Positions 34,332-42,265 of a stretch of DNA of 64,000 nt are shown piece by piece. Positions within the stretch are counted from its first letter, which is position 1; every line of letters begins with the position of its first letter. The notes under the pieces are model-generated. The model had not been told where the DNA came from. It made no database searches and saw only the letters and a program-made list of their open reading frames with translations. A program made the translations under genes and the position numbers. The stretch covers positions 124,001-188,000 of the forward strand of contig NZ_PGVF01000014.1 in the NCBI RefSeq assembly GCF_002860285.1, written 5' to 3'. Source of the stretch: Bacillus sp. M6-12 (GTDB lineage Bacteria; Bacillota; Bacilli; Bacillales; DSM-1321).

Positions 34332-34505
34332 ATGGCTGTACCTTTTAGAAGAACGTCCAAAACTGTAAAAAGAAAGCGTCGTACACACTTCAAGCTTCAA
34401 GTTCCAGGTATGGTAGCATGCCCAAATTGCGGTGAAATGAAACTTGCACACCGTATTTGCAAAGAATGTGGAACATATAAAGGAAAAGAAGTTGTAAACA
34501 AGTAA
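34332..34505 (+). CDS. rpmF: Ribosomal protein L32
   Basis: 57 residues, the full length of bL32 ([11 protein letters not shown]), with a zinc-ribbon carrying four cysteines (CPNC ... CKEC). Its ATG at 34332 follows AAGGAGGTGGG. The four-cysteine form is the usual zinc-binding type. Confidence 0.98.
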   Translation: MAVPFRRTSKTVKRKRRTHFKLQVPGMVACPNCGEMKLAHRICKECGTYKGKEVVNK

Positions 34506-34524
34506 TTTCTTTTCAGTTATCCGC

Positions 34525-34555
34525 AAAGCACAGAGAAATCTCTGTGCTTTTTTTG
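34525..34555 (+). terminator. Terminator after rpmF
   Basis: AAAGCACAGAGA (34525-34536) pairs with TCTCTGTGCTTT (34539-34550) over a tiny loop, ending in a T7 tract. Confidence 0.92.
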
Positions 34556-34667
34556 TGTTTAAAATGAGCCTACTTGCCGCTGTTTTATCATAATGGGAAG
34601 GAAAAGCAGATGGCTTACAAGAAATATTATTAGGAACCATATATTTATTAACGAAGGGTGTATAACT

Positions 34668-35438
34668 TTGAACAATGCCATTGTGTTATCAAAAGAGATT
34701 CAGGGCTGCTTAATTGCGGAAATAAATAGACCAGAAAAAAAGAATGCGGTAAATTATGATGTCATGGAAGGGCTTTCCTATGCAATGGATGCTGCAAAAG
34801 CCGATCCGGAAATAAAGATGCTGATCATAACAGGACGCGGGACAGCCTTTTGTTCAGGGGGAGACCTTGGAGAATTTCATTCGCTTCACACCGCAAAGGA
34901 AGCATATGAAATGCTTTCTAAAATGGGAGACATCGTTTATCGATTGGCTGTGTTTCCGAAGCCTACTGCCGCCTTTATCAATGGTGCAGCAGTAGGAGGA
35001 GGATGTGAGATTGCGGCTGCCTGTGATTTCAGATTTGCGAAAAAAGGCGCAAAAATAGGGTTCGTCCAGGGTTCCCAGGGGATTACAACAGGCTGGGGCG
35101 GGGCTTCGATTTTGTTCGAAAAACTCCCATACCAGCATGCATTAAAATTGCTTTTACCTGCAGAAATCATGAATGTGGAGGAGGCTGCCGCTTTAAGTTT
35201 CATAGATGAAATCATGGAGGATGCAAATGACAACAGCTGGAAGAGTAGATTGAAGGGAATTCTTAATAAGGAAGCGGATGTCATAAAAGCCTATAAGACT
35301 CTTCTAGTGAATAAATGGATTTCGGGCGGTCTTAAGACGAGGATTGAAGCGGAAATTCAGGAATGCTCCAGGCTTTGGGTATCCGATGCTCATATGAAGG
35401 CGGTTGAAAATTTCGTAACTCGCAAAAAGAATATATAA
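34668..35438 (+). CDS. Enoyl-CoA hydratase/isomerase family protein
   Basis: A 256-residue crotonase-fold protein. Oxyanion-hole segments are ITGRGTAFCSGGDLGEF and NGAAVGGGCEIAAACDFRFA; the Glu of GGCE is one of the usual catalytic residues. The region of the second catalytic glutamate reads FVQGSQGITTGWGG, so it is less clear, and the true reaction (hydratase, isomerase or other) cannot be assigned. The start is TTG at 34668, 7 nt after GAAGGGTG; the upstream in-frame extension runs into the rpmF terminator region. B. subtilis has no gene at this position. Confidence 0.88.
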   Translation: MNNAIVLSKEIQGCLIAEINRPEKKNAVNYDVMEGLSYAMDAAKADPEIKMLIITGRGTAFCSGGDLGEFHSLHTAKEAYEMLSKMGDIVYRLAVFPKPTAAFINGAAVGGGCEIAAACDFRFAKKGAKIGFVQGSQGITTGWGGASILFEKLPYQHALKLLLPAEIMNVEEAAALSFIDEIMEDANDNSWKSRLKGILNKEADVIKAYKTLLVNKWISGGLKTRIEAEIQECSRLWVSDAHMKAVENFVTRKKNI

Positions 35439-35515
35439 TTTTTTTATATCTTTTTCCTTCTATCTTTTCTAGCAAGTGCATAAATTGAATTAAACACTTG
35501 CTGGGAGGGAATAAG

Positions 35516-36106
35516 ATGTCAATTGCAAGACAAGATGCTTGGACACAAGACGAGGATTTATTATTGGCAGAAATAGTTTTACGGCATATCAGGGACGGAA
35601 GCACTCAGCTGAAAGCGTTTGAGGAAACTGGGCGTCAGTTATCCCGTACTGCAGCTGCATGCGGATTCAGATGGAATTCATATGTAAGAAAGCAATATAA
35701 TTCAGGAATTGAGCTTGCAAAAAAACAGCGTAAGGAGTTAAAAAAGCAGAAACCTGCCCAGCCACAGGAAGAAAACGCCCTTCTACAGGCAGAAATAGAA
35801 GTGCCTGTTCAGGCTTTGGAAGAATACAATGAGGAAAAAGGTATGGAGGGTATCTCGATAAGAGATATAATTGATTACCTTACAAACCTGGATCAGCAAT
35901 CAAATAATTACAGTGAAGAAGAAAACAAGCTCATATTGGAAATAAAAGCTTTGGAAAATGAAAATCAAAAATTGAAACAAGGCATTCAGGAGCTTGAAGG
36001 TCAGCTCGCTTCTGTCAAGAATGACTATTACGACCTCATCAAAATCATGGACCGGGCCAGAAATATCTTTGGCCATGAAGAAAAACATCAAAAAATAAAA
36101 TTGTAA
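35516..36106 (+). CDS. gerR: RsfA-family transcriptional regulator, GerR (YlbO) type
   Basis: 196 residues. An N-terminal Myb/SANT-like DNA-binding domain ([32 protein letters not shown]) is followed by a Lys/Gln-rich linker and a C-terminal coiled coil ([19 protein letters not shown]). In B. subtilis GerR is a sigma-E-dependent regulator of the mother-cell program. The start is ATG at 35516 after GGGAGGG. An AGCAAGTG...CACTTGCT inverted repeat (about 35471-35502) precedes the gene and might be an operator. Confidence 0.88.
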   Translation: MSIARQDAWTQDEDLLLAEIVLRHIRDGSTQLKAFEETGRQLSRTAAACGFRWNSYVRKQYNSGIELAKKQRKELKKQKPAQPQEENALLQAEIEVPVQALEEYNEEKGMEGISIRDIIDYLTNLDQQSNNYSEEENKLILEIKALENENQKLKQGIQELEGQLASVKNDYYDLIKIMDRARNIFGHEEKHQKIKL

Positions 36107-36150
36107 TCTACTTGTTCTTTTTGCTGAAAACTTTCATTTAGTCTTAACTC

Positions 36151-36285
36151 CTAGCCCATGCATGGAATAAGAATAAGTAATAGCACAGGAGATCACTATA
36201 AATGCGGTGTGAGCCAAGCTAAACGATAATTTTTATTAGTTTATCTCATGCCGAACAACTGGGGCAGCTCCGCCCCTTTCCGAAG
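36151..36285 (+). repeat. Interspersed repeat family 2, copy C
   Basis: Same ordered blocks as 18108-18253 (CCCATGCA.GGAATAAGAATAAGTA, ATAAATGCGGTG.GAGC, CTAAACGA), then a knob GGGGCAGCTCCGCCCC that forms a 5-bp stem. It abuts a long hairpin at 36286. It fills most of the gerR-ylbP gap; 36335-36472 shows nothing else. Confidence 0.65.
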
Positions 36286-36334
36286 AAAAAGGTGTGAAAA
36301 CCGGGTTTCGAAAAACCCGTTTCACACCTTTTTT
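36286..36334. terminator. Long two-way hairpin between gerR and ylbP
   Basis: AAAAAGGTGTGAAA (36286-36299), CCGGGTTT, then AAAACCCG and TTTCACACCTTTTTT (36320-36334) make a stem of more than 20 bp with one small mismatch. A5 and T6 flanks suit termination on both strands. Confidence 0.88.
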
Positions 36335-36472
36335 GATGGAAGGAAAATGATACATCTGTATAGAAATGTAATAAACGGTACAGCTAAATTGCCGCAGGGT
36401 GGATTCTATCCCTGAAGTACGCTGCCTGCCGTTATTTTCACATTACTGTTTCGTTTTTGCAGACAAACTATT

Positions 36473-36931
36473 TTACAAGCCCTCTGGATGCCAAAGTAAT
36501 GGATTTTCTCCAAGGTCGCGTTCCATATCGTATTCAACTGGAGTAAAGCCCATGGCTTTCCAGAAATCATGAGACTGGACACGCGGGTTTGTTTTTATTG
36601 GAAGACCAAAGCCTTTTGCGAATCCTACCAATGCTTTACCGTAACCTTTGCGCTGATAATTAGGAAGGACCTCAAGCTTCCAAAGTTCAAGGTATCCCTG
36701 TTGAGGGTCAAAGTAACGGTCAAACCGCGCACTTCTTTGGTAGAGGCTCATTCTCGCCACAAGCTTTTCGCCAAAATAGATTCCGTAAAATGGAGATTCG
36801 CTGTCATTTTCGATGATATTTTCTTCTAAATCATCGAGCATGGAAAGTTCTTGAATCCCATATTCTTTGAACTTCTTGAATTCCTCTAATGTTTTATAAT
36901 TGACAAGCAATCTTTCTACCTTGAAATCCAT
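36473..36931 (-). CDS. ylbP: GNAT N-acetyltransferase YlbP
   Basis: A 152-residue GNAT protein with the acetyl-CoA loop in LEVLPNYQRKGYGKALV and a C-terminal HDFWKAMGFTPVEYDMERD. Substrate unknown. The start is ATG at 36931 (MDFKVERLLVNYKTLEEF), after GGGAGA; upstream in-frame codons to 36985 lack a ribosome site. It is divergent from the ketopantoate reductase gene. Confidence 0.9.
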   Translation of the reverse strand: MDFKVERLLVNYKTLEEFKKFKEYGIQELSMLDDLEENIIENDSESPFYGIYFGEKLVARMSLYQRSARFDRYFDPQQGYLELWKLEVLPNYQRKGYGKALVGFAKGFGLPIKTNPRVQSHDFWKAMGFTPVEYDMERDLGENPLLWHPEGL

Positions 36932-37141
36932 ACATTTCTCTCCCTTGTCAGCCTTGTTTTGCTGCTTCTTTGTTAAAGAAAACACTTTATATTCATTATA
37001 TATGAAACCATCAAAAAATTCCGCAAAAAAGAATAACCAAAGGCTTCCTTCCTTGTCAAATAACTTTTTACGAACTCTTATAGCATTCAGAAGGATATTT
37101 TTGCTAAAATATTGTACAACGACAAACGACCGGGGGTTAGT

Positions 37142-38026
37142 ATGAATATTGGCATTGTGGGCGGGGGAGCCATCGGGTTGCTTTTTGCTTATTATTTAAG
37201 TGAGCAGTATTCAATCACTGTTTACACGCACCGAAGGGGACAGGCGGAGGCTATCAGCAAAGAAGGGGTCCGGCTGATTCGCGGTGAACTGAGTTTGCAG
37301 AGGAAGATGAAAGCTCAGCCTCTTGCTGATGGCATAAACGGGGAAGATCTTCTTATCATTTCAGTAAAGCAATACCAGCTTTCGACGATCTTGCCAGCGG
37401 TGGATCACTTCAGCGGAAGGCTGCTGTTTGTTCAGAATGGAATGTCACATATCGACCAGGTCAAACATCTGCCTGCAAAAGAAATTCTTTTCGGGGTTGT
37501 AGAACATGGAGCCTTTTTACATAATGAAAATACTGTTGAGCATACGGGCATGGGTGTTACTAGACTAGCCTCGTTCAGCAGAACAGATTCTGATCTGTTT
37601 TCGGAAGGCATTGCATTTTTCCCCTTTCAAAGCGAACCGGATTACTATAATATGCTGATGAAAAAGCTGGTAGTAAATGCTGTAATAAATCCGATGACCG
37701 CCTTATTGAAGGTTGAGAATGGGCAACTGGTTTCAAATCCGCAATATTATGCAGCATGCTTGCTTTTGTTTAACGAAATTGCGGATGTACTCGGTTTTTC
37801 TGACAGGGAAGGCATGCGAAAACATGTAGAAGATATTTGCTGGACGACTGCGAAAAACAGGTCATCCATGCTAAAAGATATAGAAAAAGGGAGACAGACA
37901 GAAATAGATGCCATTTTAGGGTTTGTTTTATCAAAGGCAAAAGAGAAGTCTGTTGATGCCAAGATGGCAGCAATGCTGTACATGCTGATAAAAGGCATCG
38001 AACAGCAAGGGGAGGAAAGTTTGTGA
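37142..38026 (+). CDS. panE: 2-dehydropantoate 2-reductase (YlbQ/PanE type)
   Basis: A 294-residue NADPH-dependent reductase converting ketopantoate to pantoate in pantothenate synthesis. The Rossmann start is MNIGIVGGGAIGLLFAYYL, and the C-terminal helical domain contains the KLVVNAVINPMTALL signature with the catalytic Lys. The start is ATG at 37142 after a GGGGGTT site. It overlaps the DUF3397 gene by 4 nt. Confidence 0.93.
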   Translation: MNIGIVGGGAIGLLFAYYLSEQYSITVYTHRRGQAEAISKEGVRLIRGELSLQRKMKAQPLADGINGEDLLIISVKQYQLSTILPAVDHFSGRLLFVQNGMSHIDQVKHLPAKEILFGVVEHGAFLHNENTVEHTGMGVTRLASFSRTDSDLFSEGIAFFPFQSEPDYYNMLMKKLVVNAVINPMTALLKVENGQLVSNPQYYAACLLLFNEIADVLGFSDREGMRKHVEDICWTTAKNRSSMLKDIEKGRQTEIDAILGFVLSKAKEKSVDAKMAAMLYMLIKGIEQQGEESL

Positions 38027-38415
38027 CAACGATTTTTTCGTGGTTAGCAGCCACATTCGTAACTATTCCGCTTTTAGGTTATATTGTTTTCTTTATCATC
38101 GCCAAGCAGATTACCAAAAATCACCGTAAGTCTGTTCACTTGTCGATGGACTTCAGTACTTTGCTCTTTATTGTTTCTGTCCATTATCTTATTCAGGCAA
38201 TTTGGGGCCACTCTCTCATATGGATGCTGCTGCTTATCATGCTGGCTGTTGCATCGACGGTAGTGATAACGCACTATAAAGTGAAGCAGGAAATAATCAT
38301 TAGCAGGGTTATTAAAGGCTTTTGGCGAGTGAATTTCCTGATATTCTTCTGTTTTTATTTTTGTCTTGTTATCTGGGGCATGATATCCCGGATCTCTCAG
38401 GTTTTGTTAGCTTAA
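38023..38415 (+). CDS. DUF3397 membrane protein
   Basis: 130 residues with four membrane segments, matching the DUF3397 family found before bshC in many bacilli. Function unknown. It starts at GTG behind GGGGAGG and overlaps the panE stop codon. The following 110 nt (to bshC) may hold a promoter, the best -10 being TATACT at 38479-38484 with a weak -35. Confidence 0.85.
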   Translation: MTTIFSWLAATFVTIPLLGYIVFFIIAKQITKNHRKSVHLSMDFSTLLFIVSVHYLIQAIWGHSLIWMLLLIMLAVASTVVITHYKVKQEIIISRVIKGFWRVNFLIFFCFYFCLVIWGMISRISQVLLA

Positions 38416-38525
38416 GTAATGCGCAGGCGTTTAGAAGAGTTAACGGGCAACTTTATTTGTTTTCCTTTATTGAGGTGATATACTCATATTGGAATCTCAG
38501 AAGTGCAGGGAAAGGAAGTACATAA

Positions 38526-40160
38526 ATGGAGATAAAAAATCTTGCGTTGCCAGCAATGAATCGGTTTGCTTCCGACTATTTGAATGGCATGCTTGAGGCT
38601 GGAAAGTATTTTCACTATGACCTTACAGACGATAATCTGTATCAGGCGAGGTATGATGATTTAGCCTCACGCTCATTTCAGAGGCAAGAATTGGCTGATT
38701 ACATATATGAATATATGAATGATTTTGGTATGTCAGAGGCAGCAGCATCAAATATAGAAGCGCTTCGAAAAGAAGGATCAGCGGTGGTTATTGGAGGGCA
38801 GCAGGCAGGTTTGCTTAGTGGCCCTTTATACACGATACATAAGATTATTTCTATTATAAAGCTGGCGGAACAGCAAACGAGAGCATTAAACCAGACTGTT
38901 GTGCCTGTCTTTTGGATTGCCGGCGAAGATCATGACCTTCCAGAAGTAAATCATATTTATGCGATGGGCAAGAATAAGCCGGAAAAAATGGCCTACCCCT
39001 TATATCAGCCGAAAAAAACGATGGTTTCAGATACGCCGCTTGATTCCAAAGTGGCAGCGGAATGGACGGAAGCAATTTTTGAAACGTTTGGTGAAACAGA
39101 TTATACCAGTAATCTTCTGGCAGAAACAAAACATATTATTGAAGCGAGCGGCAGTTTTACAGATTTCTTTACTAACTTAATCAACTTATGGTTTAAGGAT
39201 TACGGATTGCTGCTGATGGATGCGGCTGACCCAAGACTAAGAAAGATCGAGAGCGGGTATTTCCAAGAACTGATTGAACATTCACAGCCTATTACTTCTG
39301 GGGTTCTGACCCAGCAAAGTGCAATTGAAGAAGCGGGCTACAGCAGGGCGATAGAGCTTGAAAAAGATGCGGCCAACCTGTTCTATTATGACCCCGAAAG
39401 GAAGGAACGGATTCTTCTGATATTTGATAGTGAGGCAAATATCTTTAAATGCAAAAATATGGAACTTTCCTTTACGGAAGCCGAACTGCTTGAAATAGCG
39501 AGGAATAATCCGGAGCGGCTTAGCAATAATGTAGTCACCAGGCCGATTATGCAGGAAAAATTGTTTCCAGTCCTTGCCTTCATCTCAGGCCCTGGGGAGA
39601 TAGCCTATTGGGCAGAGCTTAAGCTGGGCTTTGAGGTAATGGGTATGAAGATGCCCCCTATCGTCCCTCGCCTTAACATCACAATTCTGGAAAGAGGCAT
39701 TTCGACTGACCTGGATGAAACGGGACTCGAGTTATCTGAAGTGCTATTGAATGGAACAGAGGCTGCTGAAGCAAGATTTTTGGAATCTGTAAAGGACACC
39801 GCACTTCAGGAAATCTATGAAAAAACAAAGGAACAGCTCGCAATAAATCATAAGCAATTAGCTGAGAAGGGTCTGCTAATTGATAGCGGACTGAAGCCGC
39901 TGCTTTCAAAAAACAGTGAATTTCTGCAAGGGCAGCTTGATTTTATCTATGAAAAAATCATGCAGAGCACTCGGCGGAATCACGAGATTATCTTAACGAA
40001 ATACAGCAGGATCGGCTGTTCGCTTTTTCCGCTTAAATCCCCCCAGGAGAGAATCTGGAACATATTTTATTATCTGAATAAATATGGCCCTGATTTTATA
40101 GGTGATTTAATGGAGCTTGAATATGAATTTAACAATCAGCACAAAATTGTAATTATATAA
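38526..40160 (+). CDS. bshC: Bacillithiol biosynthesis cysteine-adding enzyme BshC
   Basis: A 544-residue enzyme (yllA) for the last step of bacillithiol synthesis, joining cysteine to GlcN-malate. Rossmann-type core motifs are VVIGGQQAGLLSGPLYTIHK and FWIAGEDHDLPEVNH. A helical coiled-coil segment lies near residues 420-480 (EIYEKTKEQLAINHKQL). Length is typical. The gene is monocistronic, with a strong terminator before mraZ. Confidence 0.96.
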   Translation: MEIKNLALPAMNRFASDYLNGMLEAGKYFHYDLTDDNLYQARYDDLASRSFQRQELADYIYEYMNDFGMSEAAASNIEALRKEGSAVVIGGQQAGLLSGPLYTIHKIISIIKLAEQQTRALNQTVVPVFWIAGEDHDLPEVNHIYAMGKNKPEKMAYPLYQPKKTMVSDTPLDSKVAAEWTEAIFETFGETDYTSNLLAETKHIIEASGSFTDFFTNLINLWFKDYGLLLMDAADPRLRKIESGYFQELIEHSQPITSGVLTQQSAIEEAGYSRAIELEKDAANLFYYDPERKERILLIFDSEANIFKCKNMELSFTEAELLEIARNNPERLSNNVVTRPIMQEKLFPVLAFISGPGEIAYWAELKLGFEVMGMKMPPIVPRLNITILERGISTDLDETGLELSEVLLNGTEAAEARFLESVKDTALQEIYEKTKEQLAINHKQLAEKGLLIDSGLKPLLSKNSEFLQGQLDFIYEKIMQSTRRNHEIILTKYSRIGCSLFPLKSPQERIWNIFYYLNKYGPDFIGDLMELEYEFNNQHKIVII

Positions 40161-40191
40161 TGCCATTTTTTATGGGGACCATCTGTATAAA

Positions 40192-40226
40192 AAAAAACAA
40201 GGTGCATGATGCACCTTGTTTTTTTG
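40192..40226 (+). terminator. Terminator after bshC
   Basis: AAAAACAAGGTGCA pairs with TGCACCTTGTTTTT across TGA and continues into a T-run. Confidence 0.92.
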
Positions 40227-40386
40227 CGCTTTCAAAAATGAAACCTCAAGGCTGCCTGGCACCTGATTTATCGCCATTGTTCATGCTTTTGCGCTATTTC
40301 TTTTGTATTTTTTGTCAGCAAAAATCATTCGAAAAAACCGGAGTAAATGCAGGGTTGTGGCCCTATCGTACCGAATTTAAAAACAT

Positions 40387-40431
40387 GTGGAGAAAAGTGG
40401 GGGATTGTGGTACATTTGAGATAGAAAGTGG
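40387..40431 (+). promoter_or_regulatory. Probable MraZ operator (tandem GTGG repeats)
   Basis: GTGG begins at 40387, 40397 and 40407, exactly 10 bp apart. A degenerate TGAG follows at 40417, and another GTGG starts at 40428 just before the mraZ start codon. MraZ proteins bind runs of short GTGG/TGGG-containing repeats spaced about one helical turn in front of their own operon, so this is very likely the autoregulatory site. Confidence 0.7.
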
Positions 40432-40442
40432 GGGTAGAAGGC

Positions 40443-40874
40443 ATGTTCATGGGCGAGTATCATCACAGCATTGATAATAAAGGCCGAATGATTATCCCGG
40501 CTAAGTTTAGAGACAGTCTTGGGGAAGAGTTTGTTCTGACCCGCGGACTCGATCAATGCTTATTTGGTTATCCCATGAGCGAGTGGAAACAGCTGGAAGA
40601 GAAGCTGAAAGCCCTGCCTTTGACGAAAAAGGACGCACGTGCCTTTACTCGCTTTTTCTTTTCAGGTGCTACCGAATGTGAATTGGACAAGCAGGGAAGA
40701 ATCAATATTCCTACTCCTTTGACTTCATATGCTAGCCTGGAAAAAGAATGTGTAATTCTCGGAGTTTCCAATCGGATTGAGATTTGGAGTAAGTCTCTAT
40801 GGGAAGACTATTTTTCAACTTCAGAAGATTCTTTTGCCGAAATTGCAGAAAATATGATTGGATTTGATATTTAA
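40443..40874 (+). CDS. mraZ: Transcriptional regulator MraZ
   Basis: 143 residues, the same length as the B. subtilis protein, with two SpoVT/AbrB-like half domains ([22 protein letters not shown] and [16 protein letters not shown]). MraZ is an oligomeric DNA-binding protein that controls the dcw operon from its first position. The start is ATG at 40443; the GTG at 40428 falls inside the repeat operator. Confidence 0.97.
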   Translation: MFMGEYHHSIDNKGRMIIPAKFRDSLGEEFVLTRGLDQCLFGYPMSEWKQLEEKLKALPLTKKDARAFTRFFFSGATECELDKQGRINIPTPLTSYASLEKECVILGVSNRIEIWSKSLWEDYFSTSEDSFAEIAENMIGFDI

Positions 40875-40928
40875 CCAATCAGGCATTTCCGGACTCAGGA
40901 ATCAATTCTCGATTGGAAGGTGTTTGAA

Positions 40929-41861
40929 TTGTTTCAACATACGACTGTATTGCTAAAAGAAACTGTAGATGGATTAAACATTAAACCTGATGGCATTTAT
41001 GTGGATTGTACACTTGGCGGTGCAGGCCACAGCCAGTATTTATTATCGCAGCTGTCTGAAAAAGGGATGCTGTATGCTTTTGACCAAGATGAAACGGCTA
41101 TCCGAAATGCGGAGGATAAGCTTGCTCCCTATAAAGGGCGCTTTACCCTGATTCAAAGGAACTTTAAGCATATCGCAGAAGAACTTGAAAATCTGGGAGT
41201 GGAGGGAGTCGACGGAATCCTGTATGACCTGGGAGTTTCCTCGCCGCAGCTAGATACACCGGAACGCGGATTCAGCTATCACCATGATGCGCCACTCGAT
41301 ATGAGGATGAACCAGAATGAAGGTTTATCAGCCTTTGATGTTGTGAATGGATGGTCCTACCAAGACCTGATAAGAATTTTCTTTCAATATGGGGAAGAGA
41401 AATTCTCCAAGCAAATTGCCCGAAAAATTGAAGCAGCTCGAGAGATCAAGCCAATCAGCACCACATTTGAGCTTGTTGAGTTAATAAAGGAAGGCATCCC
41501 TGCACCGGCACGCCGTAAAGGAGGCCATCCGGCAAAGAGGATTTTCCAGGCGATCCGGATTGCTGTTAATGATGAACTTGGGGTTTTTGAAGAATCTTTA
41601 AAACAGTCCATTGAGTTATTAAAGCCAGAAGGAAGAATTTCCGTTATTACTTTTCATTCATTGGAAGACAGGATATGCAAGTCCGTTTTTAAATCTGCGA
41701 GTGAAACTCCACCGCTGCCGCCTGGCCTGCCAGTGATTCCGGATGAATTCAAGCCTGTCCTGAAGCTGGTGAACAGAAAACCTATCCTGCCAAGTGAAGA
41801 AGAACTGGAGAATAATAACAGGTCCAGATCCGCTAAATTAAGAATTGCAGAAAAACTGTAA
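40929..41861 (+). CDS. rsmH: 16S rRNA (cytosine1402-N4)-methyltransferase RsmH
   Basis: A 310-residue enzyme (mraW) that methylates the N4 of C1402 in 16S rRNA. The motifs are [11 protein letters not shown] (SAM loop) and [10 protein letters not shown], followed by [15 protein letters not shown]. The start is TTG at 40929 ([13 protein letters not shown]), 8 nt after GGAAGG; a GTG at 40920 overlaps the ribosome site. Confidence 0.97.
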   Translation: MFQHTTVLLKETVDGLNIKPDGIYVDCTLGGAGHSQYLLSQLSEKGMLYAFDQDETAIRNAEDKLAPYKGRFTLIQRNFKHIAEELENLGVEGVDGILYDLGVSSPQLDTPERGFSYHHDAPLDMRMNQNEGLSAFDVVNGWSYQDLIRIFFQYGEEKFSKQIARKIEAAREIKPISTTFELVELIKEGIPAPARRKGGHPAKRIFQAIRIAVNDELGVFEESLKQSIELLKPEGRISVITFHSLEDRICKSVFKSASETPPLPPGLPVIPDEFKPVLKLVNRKPILPSEEELENNNRSRSAKLRIAEKL

Positions 41862-41908
41862 GGATGAAAGAGCCATAAAATAAAAAGAATTGATCAGGAG
41901 GTAACAGT

Positions 41909-42265
41909 GTGAGCAATTATGCAAAAAAATTTCAAGAAGAATGGCGGTCTGAACAACCCAGTCACTCCGTCCAAACCGTAATCGTACACAAAGCAAAGAT
42001 ATCTTTTGGAGAAATGGCCTTATTGCTCTTGTTAACCCTACTGATCGCCGCAGCAGGAGTGAAAATTGTTTCCAACCAGTCAGCCATTTACGACACCAAT
42101 AAGGATATTCAGAAAATGGAAAGCTCAATTGACGAACAGGTTAAAGTAAATAATGATTTGGAAGTCCAGGTAAGCGAATTAAATACATATGAAAGAATTT
42201 GGAAAAAAGCTGCTGAACTTGGCCTCATGTTAAATGAAAATAATGTGAAGGTAGTGCAAGAATAA
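41909..42265 (+). CDS. ftsL: Cell division protein FtsL
   Basis: 118 residues: a short cytoplasmic tail, one membrane helix (MALLLLLTLLIAAAGVKIV), and an extracellular coiled coil with leucine-zipper character (DIQKMESSIDEQVKVNNDLE). FtsL forms the FtsL-DivIC-DivIB division complex. It starts with GTG after GGAGGT and overlaps pbpB by one base. Confidence 0.95.
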   Translation: MSNYAKKFQEEWRSEQPSHSVQTVIVHKAKISFGEMALLLLLTLLIAAAGVKIVSNQSAIYDTNKDIQKMESSIDEQVKVNNDLEVQVSELNTYERIWKKAAELGLMLNENNVKVVQE

